From an uncultured Geobacteraceae bacterium (GTDB lineage: Bacteria; Desulfobacterota; Desulfuromonadia; Geobacterales; Pseudopelobacteraceae), in assembly GCA_903845365.1 (NCBI GenBank), contig CAIMXI010000161.1, forward strand, positions 1 to 45,458: 45,458 nt of DNA, in the 5' to 3' direction. Shown in pieces: positions 7,448-15,634 of this stretch. The notes below the pieces were generated by a model. That model was not told where the DNA came from. It saw nothing but the letters and a program-made list of their open reading frames with translations, and did not search any database. The position numbers were made by a program, and so were the translations under genes. Each line of letters opens with the position of its first letter. Positions within the stretch are counted from its first letter, which is position 1.

Positions 7448-9616
7448 CTACCCTTTAACCGTCAGGAACATCGAATTACCGGAACGGATGATATCCAGCG
7501 TAAAGCCCTTCCTGCTGTCAACCCTTTTTGTCGCCTTGATAAAGGTTTCGAGATCCTCGACCTTGGCACCGTTTATCCCTTTGATGATATCGCCGTTTTT
7601 CAGCCCGTTGGCGGCCAGAATTCCGCTGCTGTTCTGGATGAGCACTCCGGTTTTTGTGATGTTGGCAAATGCCGGGAGAATCGGTGTTACGGTCGCCCCG
7701 AGCGGCCACTTAAACGGTGCGGCGCCAGGCTGCGGCGCTTTCTGACCCTGTGGGGCGGTTTTAACCCTGACATCCTGACGTGTGCCATTGCGCGCTAAAA
7801 GTACATCATATCTGCGGCCAAGTTTTCCCGACGTAATTATATTATTGAGGGTGGCGGTATTAAGGATTTTTCTCCCGGCGATGCGCAGGAGAATATCGCC
7901 TCGCTGGATACCGGCCAGAGCCGCCGGCCCCCCCTGAGCAACAGCAGTAACAAGAACCCCCTCGGGGTGGAGCAAGCCGGCCTGTTTGCAGACGATGTCA
8001 TCAGCGTCGACCAGCGCGAGTCCCATAGTCAGATCGGTATAGAGCACCGGCTGACCGGCGGCGATATACTGCCCGTTACCGGTGGCGGGCCCCCCCAGCG
8101 TCCGCCCGAAAAGGCCTTTTGCCCTGCCTGCTCCGGCACCGATTGGAATACCAAAGAGGGTCTGCTGCTGCAGAGGCGGATCGGCATTAACGTGTGCTCC
8201 CATGGGGGTCTGCTGCTGGAGCAGCGGATCGGCATTGACAATCATACCCTGGTTGTTAAGCAGGAATGGATCTGCGTTTACAGGCATTGCCTGACCGTTC
8301 TGCAGGAACGGATCCGCATTTATCTTCACCCCACCCTGCTGCACAATTTGCGGATGACAGTTAAGACAGTTACCGCGCGGCTGGTGCGGAGGTGTGATTA
8401 CCTGGCCGCTTGGAAGAGTGAAAGTATTGCTGCCTGCATTATAGGCAACCGGTGTAGCTACGGCAGCGCCGGGAGCCGCTGGAGTCGCGGGAGTTTCACC
8501 CAGTTGCGGGTGACAGTCAAGACACTTGCCGAGCGGGCCGTGCGGTGCGGCAATAATCTTCCCACCCGGAAGCCTGAAAGCATTGCCGACCTGACGCCCC
8601 TGGCTAGTCCAGGCGACGAGCTGTCCGCCACCGATAGCGGGAGTTATATTGCCGAAGTCGATTACACCGCCGACAAGATCGGCGGCACGATTGATCGGGA
8701 TTGCGAAGCCGATGCCGTTGAATACGCCGGTCGGAGCAAAGATGGCGGTGTTGATTCCTATTACTTCACCCCGGACATTAAGCATCGGGCCGCCGCTGCT
8801 GCCACGGTTTATGGAAGAGTCTGTCTGGATGAGGTTTTCATAGACGGTGTCGCCGACCTGCAGTGTACGGTTACGGCTGCTGATCATACCGGAGGTGACC
8901 GTCTGCTCGAAGCCGAACGGGCTGCCGATGGTCAGCACCATATCGCCGGTTCTGGCGGCGTCGGAATTACCGAGTGCGGCATGCGGAAATGGGCCGGTGC
9001 CCTGAATACGGAGCAGAGCCATGTCGCTGCGCAGATCCCCCTTGACCATTTTAAGCGGATACTCTTTTGCTCCCCCAGGACCGTACAGGGTAGCTTTCAA
9101 AGCTTCCGCACCGGCGATGACATGATAGCTGCTGAGAACATAACCACGGGGATCAATGATGACACCGGAACCGATTTTGTTAAAGGCGACGTCATTCGGC
9201 AGGGGATCTATCATCCCCTGATTTGCGGCTGTCGGCGTGTTTTTCATGGCGGCGTCAATGCTGATGACTGCCGGTCTGACCGAGTCAATGATGCTGTGAT
9301 AGGAGGTCTGGACATCGCCGACAGCTCCCGGTGCCTGTGCAACCTGCACGCCGTTGGCAATTCCTGCGACAGGTAGCGCCACCGCTGAGGCGCTTGAGGC
9401 GCTGTTTTGAGCGGTCTCTTTCTGAGCGCTCTGCCCCCTGTTGAGGAAGTTGTTGACGTAACCCTCCTGCTGGGAACCTTCGTACAGCGCCCAGACGAGT
9501 GTCACGATAGCCATAACCACAAGCGCCCATATCCAAGGCTTGTAATTTTTGGAGCACCTATGGTCAGGTTGCTGAATAGTACTTTTGGTACTTTCAGTAG
9601 TTTTCTGAGACGACAT
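7448..9616 (-). CDS. mamE: MamE, HtrA-type protease with two magnetochrome motifs and two PDZ domains
   Basis: A 722-aa protein. It has one N-terminal membrane helix (about 28-46) and a trypsin-like domain (about 105-320) with an intact triad H165, D198 and S274 (in GSSGG). Two magnetochrome motifs follow, CLDCH (365-369) and CLNCH (417-421), each preceded by a PH pair. Next is a Gln/Asn-rich region with four repeats of NADPxLQ type (433-485), then two PDZ domains (about 535-620 and 640-722). MamE controls magnetosome protein localisation and crystal maturation by proteolysis and haem redox chemistry. The protease looks active. The start at 9616 has AGGAG upstream and lies inside a 43-bp tandem duplication. 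The repeat region between magnetochrome and PDZ parts is not something I know from Magnetospirillum MamE. Confidence 0.93.
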   Translation of the reverse strand: MSSQKTTESTKSTIQQPDHRCSKNYKPWIWALVVMAIVTLVWALYEGSQQEGYVNNFLNRGQSAQKETAQNSASSASAVALPVAGIANGVQVAQAPGAVGDVQTSYHSIIDSVRPAVISIDAAMKNTPTAANQGMIDPLPNDVAFNKIGSGVIIDPRGYVLSSYHVIAGAEALKATLYGPGGAKEYPLKMVKGDLRSDMALLRIQGTGPFPHAALGNSDAARTGDMVLTIGSPFGFEQTVTSGMISSRNRTLQVGDTVYENLIQTDSSINRGSSGGPMLNVRGEVIGINTAIFAPTGVFNGIGFAIPINRAADLVGGVIDFGNITPAIGGGQLVAWTSQGRQVGNAFRLPGGKIIAAPHGPLGKCLDCHPQLGETPATPAAPGAAVATPVAYNAGSNTFTLPSGQVITPPHQPRGNCLNCHPQIVQQGGVKINADPFLQNGQAMPVNADPFLLNNQGMIVNADPLLQQQTPMGAHVNADPPLQQQTLFGIPIGAGAGRAKGLFGRTLGGPATGNGQYIAAGQPVLYTDLTMGLALVDADDIVCKQAGLLHPEGVLVTAVAQGGPAALAGIQRGDILLRIAGRKILNTATLNNIITSGKLGRRYDVLLARNGTRQDVRVKTAPQGQKAPQPGAAPFKWPLGATVTPILPAFANITKTGVLIQNSSGILAANGLKNGDIIKGINGAKVEDLETFIKATKRVDSRKGFTLDIIRSGNSMFLTVKG

Positions 9617-9675
9617 CAGCGACTCCTATTCAACTTTCAGTAGTTTTCTGAGACGACATCAGCGACTCCTATTCA
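9590..9675. repeat. perfect 43-bp tandem duplication across the mamE start
   Basis: Positions 9590-9632 and 9633-9675 are identical. On the minus strand each copy holds the mamE ribosome-binding site, the ATG and the first nine codons. The upstream copy therefore encodes a 9-residue leader, MSSQKTTES, from 9659, ending at a TGA that overlaps the next copy's ribosome-binding region. The mamI stop lies inside the upstream copy. Confidence 0.95.
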
Positions 9676-9902
9676 TCCTGCTTGCGGGTTGAAGATTCGG
9701 CCTCTTGAGCGGCGCTCTTCTTGACTTTGAATGAAGTTCGCATGCCGGTGTTTTTGATGCCGGCCAAAAGAGCGATGGCACCACCGCCGATAAGCATCAA
9801 CGGCAGAATGGCAATCAGTACATCCACCATATACCACCAGTATTTTACAAGACCCCAGAATCCGAGACTCAAAGCGATCAGACCAAATACGATACTTAAC
9901 AT
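9669..9902 (-). CDS. mamI: MamI, small magnetosome membrane protein
   Basis: A 77-aa protein starting MLSIVFGLIALSLGFWGL. It has two membrane helices (about 1-18 and 27-50) separated by a KYWWYMVDVL turn, and a charged C-terminal tail. Length, helix layout and the FGLxALxLGxWGL segment agree with MamI, a protein needed for magnetosome membrane formation and reported to bind condensed iron phases. The ATG at 9902 is preferred because GGGAG precedes it; an ATG four codons upstream has no such site. The stop is about 50 bp before the mamE start, and the intervening sequence is the upstream copy of the 43-bp duplication. Confidence 0.85.
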   Translation of the reverse strand: MLSIVFGLIALSLGFWGLVKYWWYMVDVLIAILPLMLIGGGAIALLAGIKNTGMRTSFKVKKSAAQEAESSTRKQDE

Positions 9903-9935
9903 ACCATCTCCCATGCAACTTTATTTTGTATGCAA

Positions 9936-10577
9936 TTAGCTGTTTTTATGTTCCATCTCAAGTGATTTCTTGAAATATCTTACCGCTTCGTCGCGCATTC
10001 CTTTTGCTTCGTAAGCAAATCCGAGACTCTGATATGCTTTGACAAAATCAGGTTTGAAGTCGATTGTCTTCAGATAGGCTTTGATGGCCGCATCGTGATC
10101 ATTTCTGGCATCGGCGATCAGGCCGATTTTGTAGTACGCATCGGCGTACCCAGGATTTAAGGCAATCGCCCTGTTCAGCGCGTCCAGGGCATCGGCGTTA
10201 TTGTCATTGGAAAAATGGACGGAGCCGAGCAGGTAGAAAGCTTCTGGTATGTTTTCATCTAGAAGGGTAACTTTACGCAATGTTTCAAGCGCATCGCTGC
10301 TCTGCCCGAGGCGGGTGTAGATCTTGCCGAGTTTGAACAGCACTCCGGCGTTATCCGGTTCGGCCAGAAGTATTTTTTTATAGGCTTTTATGGCGCCGTC
10401 ATAGTTTCCCTTTTTCTCCAGGTCGTCACCAAGTTCGTTGTGGATCTCCTTGGTGCTCTCAGGGTCAATCTGCAACAGGCTGTTGTAGGCATCGATTGAT
10501 TTATTAACCAGTCTTTTGGCGTTTATTGATACCGCTTTTACAAAAAACTGCAGGTCACTGTTGTCCATGAATCCCAT
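9936..10577 (-). CDS. mamA: MamA, TPR scaffold protein of magnetosomes
   Basis: A 213-aa soluble protein made of about five tetratricopeptide repeats. Examples are the units beginning EIHNELGDDLEKKGNYDGAI, PEAFYLLGSVHFSNDNNADA and VKAYQSLGFAYEAKGMRDEA. MamA assembles on the cytoplasmic face of the magnetosome and recruits other proteins through its TPR groove. Length and the N-terminal helix before the repeats match the family, and the location between mamI and mamB fits. GAGGAG lies about 7 nt before the chosen ATG; a second Met three codons in is possible. Confidence 0.85.
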   Translation of the reverse strand: MGFMDNSDLQFFVKAVSINAKRLVNKSIDAYNSLLQIDPESTKEIHNELGDDLEKKGNYDGAIKAYKKILLAEPDNAGVLFKLGKIYTRLGQSSDALETLRKVTLLDENIPEAFYLLGSVHFSNDNNADALDALNRAIALNPGYADAYYKIGLIADARNDHDAAIKAYLKTIDFKPDFVKAYQSLGFAYEAKGMRDEAVRYFKKSLEMEHKNS

Positions 10578-10600
10578 TAGCTACTCCTCTGATAAATATT

Positions 10601-10999
10601 TTATTCAATCAGGTGCCCGACAATGAGCAGCACCAGCCAGACAAGAAAGACCGTCTGCTGGGTATGAATGAGCCGCATCTGTTTTTTAGTGTCGCTTGAG
10701 AAGCTTTTGGAGCGCATCAGCATTCCGGCGAGAGTCAGCCAGACGGTTACCAAAAGGCTTGCATAGAGAAATATATTGCGCTCATCGGAAAAATGCGCAT
10801 GGATCGTCATCGCAATAAACGCGACGATATTAATGTTCATGTGGAGGTCAAGATATTTTTTGAAAAATATCGCGACATCCCTCGGCCACGGCTTGAACTG
10901 ATTTGCAATCAATCTGGCCGGATAGTAGGCGTTGGCAAATACGAACAGCAGCAGGCTGACGATGCCAAAAAAATCGCTTATTGCCTCACCGCTTATCAC
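10601..10999 (-). CDS. four-helix membrane protein with paired histidines, possible b-type haem protein
   Basis: A 132-aa protein with four predicted membrane helices (about 10-30, 53-68, 75-95, 113-130). Histidines lie at 53, 67, 69, 112 and 129, near helix ends, so pairs could ligate one or two haems as in small cytochrome b561 or ferric-reductase-like domains. The sequence shows no other known motif. It starts at a GTG (10999) with GAGAGG upstream and lies between mamB and mamA. A ferric reductase-like domain occurs in MamZ of Magnetospirillum, so a role in setting the iron redox state is plausible; that is inference from residues and context only. Confidence 0.65.
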   Translation of the reverse strand: MISGEAISDFFGIVSLLLFVFANAYYPARLIANQFKPWPRDVAIFFKKYLDLHMNINIVAFIAMTIHAHFSDERNIFLYASLLVTVWLTLAGMLMRSKSFSSDTKKQMRLIHTQQTVFLVWLVLLIVGHLIE

Positions 11000-11020
11000 T
11001 GGAAGAGCCTCTCTTGCACG

Positions 11021-11893
11021 TTAATCCACCGGGTAGGTTGCTACCGAGATACCGCTGACTCCCTCTACTCCGCCCATAATCGCTTCACGAACTTTTTCAG
11101 TAATGTCATGTACCTCCAGCACCGAAATTTTTTTCGAAACTGCAATTTCCAGATCCACCCAGCTCTTCTGCCCCATTTTGCGGCTCTTGATCGAATGCAC
11201 CCCGGAAACTCCATCTATTTTCAGAGACGCCGCAACGATCTCTTCTATGACATCCCGATCGGCGGATACGTCGATCAAACCGTTTATCCCTTGCAGAAAC
11301 ATCTCCACGCTCATATTGAAAATGAAGAGCGACACAATGACCGCAGCTATGGTATCCGCGTTCGGGTAGCCAAGCTCCGCCCCGATCAGCCCAAGCAGAA
11401 CGGCGACTGAGGTGATGCTGTCGGCCTTGCTCTCATTGGCATCGGCGATCATTGCGGGGCTGCATAGCTGGGTTCCCGCACAGAGATTAGAAGTGTACAT
11501 CAAATAGCTGAAGCAGAGTGAAACCAAGGTTGCGAGCAGCGCTGGATACCCTGGAACATCGTGAACTCCCTGCTTGAAAGTATGCAAAGCATCCACAAAG
11601 ATTGAGCCGGCACCGATGAAAAGAAAGACGCTGGCGCAGATGGTGCTTATATACTCGATTTTGCCGTAGCCGTATGGGTGCTTGTCGTCATGCGGTTTAT
11701 CGGCAATTTTAAGGGCTACCAGTATGAAGAGCGATGACATGGCATCGGCTGCCGAATGGACACCATCAGCCACAAGACCTTTACTGCCGGTCAGTGTGCC
11801 GACAACGACCTTGAAAATAGCCGCAATCGAATTGCCGTAAAAGCTCCAGAGTGGAGATGTTTCACCGCATCGTGAACATTCAGGATACTTCAT
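11021..11893 (-). CDS. mamB: MamB, cation diffusion facilitator (iron transporter)
   Basis: A 290-aa CDF protein. It begins MKYPECSRC like MamB and has six membrane segments, then a C-terminal cytoplasmic domain (about 205-290). The TM2 site HSAAD (H46, D50) is present. At the TM5 site the usual His/Asp is replaced: ESKAD, with E154 and D158. DKHPYGYGKIEYIS after TM2 is typical of the family. MamB carries iron into the magnetosome and is also required for membrane invagination. AAGG lies before the ATG, and it follows the second LemA gene by 18 bp. It is distinguished from the MamM paralogue by the N-terminus and by HPYGYG rather than HPYGHG. Confidence 0.9.
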   Translation of the reverse strand: MKYPECSRCGETSPLWSFYGNSIAAIFKVVVGTLTGSKGLVADGVHSAADAMSSLFILVALKIADKPHDDKHPYGYGKIEYISTICASVFLFIGAGSIFVDALHTFKQGVHDVPGYPALLATLVSLCFSYLMYTSNLCAGTQLCSPAMIADANESKADSITSVAVLLGLIGAELGYPNADTIAAVIVSLFIFNMSVEMFLQGINGLIDVSADRDVIEEIVAASLKIDGVSGVHSIKSRKMGQKSWVDLEIAVSKKISVLEVHDITEKVREAIMGGVEGVSGISVATYPVD

Positions 11894-11911
11894 AACACCT
11901 TGTCGTTTTAG

Positions 11912-12469
11912 TTATTTTTCGTTCCTCAAGTACTTCTCGCCGACCCCTTCCTGAAAGGGGTGGGAGTGAAAGCCGAGCGGTCTGGCAAACAGTTTGTACG
12001 GGAACACATTCAGCAGCGTGTTGAATTCGCTTACTTTTCTGTTGTACGCCAGCCTGGCATTTACAACACGCAATCCCGAGGCCTGCATAGCCTCCATCAG
12101 AGCGATGTACGGATCCATGCTTTTCAGATCCGGGTAACGCTGCTTAAGAGTGTCGAACTCACTTATGATCTCAAATATCGGATTGGTTTTTTCCAGTCGA
12201 ATTTTATTGTTGCCGGGAGGAATCAGCAATGCATTCAATTCGACCAGATGTATATGGATTTTCTCCTCAAGTTTGTTGTAATCCCTCACTGCTGCCCGCG
12301 CCACGGCAAGATGATCAGCCCGACGCTTCATTTCCAGCTCAAGCAGCCCTGAGGCGGTGAAAAGCAGATGCTGCTCCTCGACAAAAACGTTGTTGGCATG
12401 CCTTGCAAACAGATAAATCAGTAAGACAACGGCAACAAGCAGTACTACGTAACGGTTTCGGGTAAACAT
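11912..12469 (-). CDS. second LemA/MamQ-like membrane protein
   Basis: A 185-aa protein with an N-terminal membrane helix (about 7-24), then a helical bundle containing RRADHLAVARAAVRDYNK, RYPDLKSMDPYIALMEAM and VNARLAYNRKVSEFN. These match the LemA pattern and align with the MamQ product at 6734-7441, including a shared ending of the form ARPLGFHSHPF against YPLGFRHAKTF. It overlaps the upstream EcsC-like gene by 25 bp and is followed by mamB. Either it is a second MamQ or a specialised partner. It lacks the long cytoplasmic N-terminal extension of the first copy. Confidence 0.75.
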   Translation of the reverse strand: MFTRNRYVVLLVAVVLLIYLFARHANNVFVEEQHLLFTASGLLELEMKRRADHLAVARAAVRDYNKLEEKIHIHLVELNALLIPPGNNKIRLEKTNPIFEIISEFDTLKQRYPDLKSMDPYIALMEAMQASGLRVVNARLAYNRKVSEFNTLLNVFPYKLFARPLGFHSHPFQEGVGEKYLRNEK

Positions 12470-13134
12470 CCGGCTTCATCCAGGTTTTCAGAGGAATCTT
12501 CCCATGTGCTGAAGTATTTTCTAGCCTGGTTACCAATCATCATGGTTGACGCGATATTTAATGAAGCGGAAATCGGAATGCCGAGGAATGGAATCAGCCG
12601 GTAAGCTTTGCCGGCAAATCGCGGGGCGAGTTTAGCCGACACATCCAGGGCTGAATCCGGTATTCCCTTCCGGAGATAGGCAACACTTATCTCGTCAACA
12701 ACGCCGCGCAGTGTTCGCACAGCAATCCCCTTTGCCGCTTCGGCGCTGCCGGAGAATCCGAGTAGCGCGAGAGAAACCGCCATCAGCTCTTCTTCATCCA
12801 TCTGCACATCGTAGGCGATTGAGATGGCGTAGCAGAGTTCGATCTGTGTTCTGACCAGATAGGCAAGATCAGCCGTAATCCCGGCCAACAGTGTGCCGAT
12901 AAGGCCAACACCCGGAATTGCTGCGGGGACACTTGCCAATCCACCAAAGGCCGCCGTTTTCATGGCAGCCCGCTTTATTAGCTTGCTGCTGACACCGTAC
13001 GAGACATAGCGCTTCGGCTTGCCGCCGTGCGCCAGATCGTAGTCACGCTCCATCCTCCGGACTTCCGCCCGAATGTCCGGGAGCGATTTTCCGGTAACCA
13101 TCAGTATTTTAGAAAGCCAGCCGTTATCGGTCAT
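12445..13134 (-). CDS. EcsC-like domain protein
   Basis: A 229-aa protein. After a charged N-terminal segment comes LIKRAAMKTAAFGGLASVPA, a hydrophobic AIPGVGLIGTLLAGITADLA stretch and an acidic-basic helix (VRTQIELCYAISIAYDVQMD). This order is that of the EcsC family, whose members are membrane-associated and of unclear function. A second hydrophobic stretch (about 180-200) could contact the membrane. It begins with an ATGA overlap of the mamM stop codon and overlaps the second LemA gene at its end, so it is embedded in the magnetosome operon. I know of no named mam gene with this domain. Confidence 0.65.
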   Translation of the reverse strand: MTDNGWLSKILMVTGKSLPDIRAEVRRMERDYDLAHGGKPKRYVSYGVSSKLIKRAAMKTAAFGGLASVPAAIPGVGLIGTLLAGITADLAYLVRTQIELCYAISIAYDVQMDEEELMAVSLALLGFSGSAEAAKGIAVRTLRGVVDEISVAYLRKGIPDSALDVSAKLAPRFAGKAYRLIPFLGIPISASLNIASTMMIGNQARKYFSTWEDSSENLDEAGCLPETVT

Positions 13135-14057
13135 GGCACGTACGGTTCAAATACCACATGCACCGCAGTATGATTACCAAAGGCCGCCTGTATGCTCTCC
13201 TTTACATGCTGTACGATAAGATACCCCTCCTGGTGACTCAGCGAATGGTCGATCTTTATTGTCATATCTATCGAGAGCCCTTGTCCCAGGTGACGTGCGA
13301 CAACTTTGACAACTTTGCGGACACCCGGAACCACTTGTGCGATTGATTCGATCTGCTCCACCGTCTTCGACGGGAGTGCGGAGTCAAACAGCCCTTTCAG
13401 GGCATCTTTGAGCATTTCAAAGCTCATTACCAACAGGCAGACAGCTTCAATCAGGGCGACAAGAGAATCCAGAAACACCAGTCCCAGATAACGCGCACCC
13501 AGCACCGCTCCGGCAACCATTATTGAGGATATGGCGTCGGAATGGTTGTGGCGGGCATTTGCGAGCATTGAAGGACTGTTCAGCTTCTCCCCGACACAGA
13601 GCAGATATTGCGCCAGTTTATAATTCGCTACGACAGAAATAAGAGCGGCCCAGAAAGCGATCAGCTTAGGGGCTCTATCGTAACCGTAGTAAGAACTCCA
13701 GATACCCTGTACCGAGTTCACAAACAGGAAAACGGTCGCGATGATCAGGCCGACGCTTATCAGAAACAGCGCAATATACTCGACCTTGCCATGTCCGTAC
13801 GGGTGTTGCTCATCGGCTGGTTTACCGGAAATCTTTATCCCGATAACCACGACTAAAGCAGCGATAAAATCTTTAAACGAAAAAAGGGCATCCCCCAGAA
13901 TAGCCTTACTGCCGCTGAGATAGCCGATTATCGCTTTAAAAACAGCCAGGGAGAGGTTTGCATAGACTGCAGCCCACCCCGCTTTTTTCTCGCATCTGCG
14001 ACATTCTTCAAAGTCGCTTCCGCAGCCGTTACTGTTACTCAGAGAAGCACGTGGCAT
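13131..14057 (-). CDS. mamM: MamM, cation diffusion facilitator (iron transporter)
   Basis: A 308-aa CDF protein with six membrane segments and a C-terminal cytoplasmic domain (about 225-308). The segment GDALFSFKDFIAALVVVIG followed by HPYGHGKVEYI is very close to MamM. TM2 has the MamM-type aromatic/Asp pair (F59, D63) and TM5 has HNHSD, keeping the His and Asp ligands. MamM forms complexes with MamB and stabilises it. The N-terminus carries an extra 10-15 residues before the conserved CRRC motif; the ATG at 14057 overlaps the mamP end by 19 bp. A different start cannot be excluded, but no better-placed codon was seen. Confidence 0.9.
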   Translation of the reverse strand: MPRASLSNSNGCGSDFEECRRCEKKAGWAAVYANLSLAVFKAIIGYLSGSKAILGDALFSFKDFIAALVVVIGIKISGKPADEQHPYGHGKVEYIALFLISVGLIIATVFLFVNSVQGIWSSYYGYDRAPKLIAFWAALISVVANYKLAQYLLCVGEKLNSPSMLANARHNHSDAISSIMVAGAVLGARYLGLVFLDSLVALIEAVCLLVMSFEMLKDALKGLFDSALPSKTVEQIESIAQVVPGVRKVVKVVARHLGQGLSIDMTIKIDHSLSHQEGYLIVQHVKESIQAAFGNHTAVHVVFEPYVP

Positions 14058-15037
14058 TTAGAACATGCACCCCTGTTGCCGTGCGGCGCGGGTGTCCCTT
14101 TTTTAATGTTTGGCGCAGTTTTGGCGAGAATATCGCCCAGGTCTTTGGCCATCTGGTTGAGGTTGACTCCAGCGGGCGCTATCGCGTGACACGAATCACA
14201 GGGGCCATAATTGCCGTGCGGAGCCCTGTCGGTGGCAAGGATCATCGGCGCCCCCTCAATCTGGGCGAAACCTAGTTCGTCCGGGCCGTTGATGGCAACG
14301 TTTCTGGTGGCGCCGCGCCTGAATATCGTCACCTGTGCCTGGTTCGCCAGGGCAACCTGCTTTGTGGCATTTTTAAACGATCTAAGGTCAGTAACCTGAT
14401 TTCCGTTGACGGCGGTAATGACATCACCGGCCAGGAGACCGGCATCTGCGGCGATCAGCGTTACTTCGTCAACAAAAACACCAGATACGTTGGCGGGGAT
14501 GTTGTTGGCTTTTGCCACCGCCGGCAGCAGGGGGCCAGCTTCAAGGCCGATCCAGTGCGCTTCAATCCAGGTTTTCCCCAATGCGCCGCCAGCTACAGGC
14601 ACGACATACTGGTTGCTGAATCCGTACGGATTCTGGAACTGAGCCACCTGAACATTCTGCTGGACATTCGGATCAACCTGGCGACTGAGACGAGGCTTTC
14701 TCTCGCCCATCAAAAACGGGTTCTCCTCAGGCATCGCCAGAGGATTCTGGCGATTCTGCTGTTTTAAAAACTGATCGCCATTCAGAACATTCATCTGCCC
14801 CGGATTTCTCCCCATATTGAACGGGTTCTCCTCTTTCATGATAATCCCTGCGACAGGTGTCGCGGTATTTGCATTTGCGGGAGGTGCAACTCGCCTGGCA
14901 GGCTCGGCGGGCTCAATTTCTGCGGCTTCTCTTCTTCTGACCGGTCCGTCGGCAAGATAAAAAAAGTAGACATAGACAAAAGAGCCGATCAAAGCCAGCA
15001 GAAAGAGTGGATTGGCGAGAAATCTAAGCTGCTTCAT
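14039..15037 (-). CDS. mamP: MamP, PDZ/magnetochrome iron oxidase
   Basis: A 332-aa protein. It has one N-terminal membrane helix (about 8-28), a Pro/Asn-rich linker with two EENPFxMG repeats, a PDZ domain (about 160-250), and two C-terminal magnetochrome motifs: CDSCH (280-284) and CSKCH (325-329), each after APHGN. The segment PDELGFAQIEGAPM between PDZ and haem domains is typical of MamP. MamP is a c-type cytochrome that oxidises ferrous iron and so balances Fe(II)/Fe(III) for magnetite. It overlaps the upstream small gene by 14 bp and mamM by 19 bp. Confidence 0.92.
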   Translation of the reverse strand: MKQLRFLANPLFLLALIGSFVYVYFFYLADGPVRRREAAEIEPAEPARRVAPPANANTATPVAGIIMKEENPFNMGRNPGQMNVLNGDQFLKQQNRQNPLAMPEENPFLMGERKPRLSRQVDPNVQQNVQVAQFQNPYGFSNQYVVPVAGGALGKTWIEAHWIGLEAGPLLPAVAKANNIPANVSGVFVDEVTLIAADAGLLAGDVITAVNGNQVTDLRSFKNATKQVALANQAQVTIFRRGATRNVAINGPDELGFAQIEGAPMILATDRAPHGNYGPCDSCHAIAPAGVNLNQMAKDLGDILAKTAPNIKKGTPAPHGNRGACSKCHVLL

Positions 15038-15206
15038 GAGCCTTGCTTGCTACAGTCTCTGGATGAACGCCGCAGACCTCATCGATCTTGTGAGTTGCAA
15101 ACTCTTCAACTTTTTTGATCAATTCAGGGTTGGTCCTGTTGATCAGTTCATAGATAACTGCGCCTATAAAAATACCCGAAAAAACGCCTACCAATATCTT
15201 GCTCAT
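15024..15206 (-). CDS. small one-TM protein, YtxH-like, 60 aa
   Basis: Begins MSKILVGVFSGIFIGAVIYE, a Gly-rich membrane helix, followed by an amphipathic helix with alternating charges and a single Cys (about residue 45). The layout resembles small YtxH-type proteins, which is a structural impression rather than a firm family call. Its ATG overlaps the stop of the coiled-coil gene by 4 bp, with AAGGAG upstream, and its end overlaps mamP by 14 bp. Co-translation with MamP is therefore likely. Function unknown. Confidence 0.65.
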   Translation of the reverse strand: MSKILVGVFSGIFIGAVIYELINRTNPELIKKVEEFATHKIDEVCGVHPETVASKAHEAA

Positions 15207-15580
15207 GTTGTTACTCCTTTTTCCTTAAAGTTGGCAGCGGTATCACACTCACAATGCTTCAGTTTTACACTGAACGGAAATACCAGACCGCTTCTTACCT
15301 CTTCAAATCCGGCAATATCTTTTTCAATGCCGTTAAGTTTGACGATAATATCCGACAGAGTGGCATCTTTCGAAAAATCGCTCTCCCCCTCTTTCATCAA
15401 CGCCTCAACCCGTTCGCCAAAACTTCTTGAGAGTTGATCTCTTTTACGGTGAAGTGTTTTGATGTCATACGCTAAAAAAAGTCGTTTTGAGCACTGAGTT
15501 GCAGTGCCGGCCGTCTTTTGCACGACATCAACAAATATGTCTCCAATGTGTTTGAGATTATATCTAACGTCAAATGCCAT
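15203..15580 (-). CDS. helical protein, paralogue of 22551-22919
   Basis: A 125-aa, mostly helical, soluble protein. It aligns over its length with the product at 22551-22919: both begin with RxNLxxxGxIFVxVVQK, have a LxxKxxxL segment and share IExDIA near residue 90. This copy ends with a CEC motif and a short basic tail. AAAGGAG precedes the ATG. I recognise no family outside this cluster. It lies between mamL and the YtxH-like gene, so a magnetosome role is inferred from position and from the existence of a second copy at the other operon end. Confidence 0.65.
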   Translation of the reverse strand: MAFDVRYNLKHIGDIFVDVVQKTAGTATQCSKRLFLAYDIKTLHRKRDQLSRSFGERVEALMKEGESDFSKDATLSDIIVKLNGIEKDIAGFEEVRSGLVFPFSVKLKHCECDTAANFKEKGVTT

Positions 15581-15634
15581 AATTTTGTCTCCTTTGCAAT
15601 ATATAAAGCATCTATTACGAAACCGGGAGCGCTC

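Noticed and set aside
7967..9376. A 469-codon open frame on the plus strand opposite mamE
   Set aside because: It lies wholly antisense to mamE, whose domains are clear. The predicted product shows no known motif, and long antisense frames are expected from mamE's codon bias.
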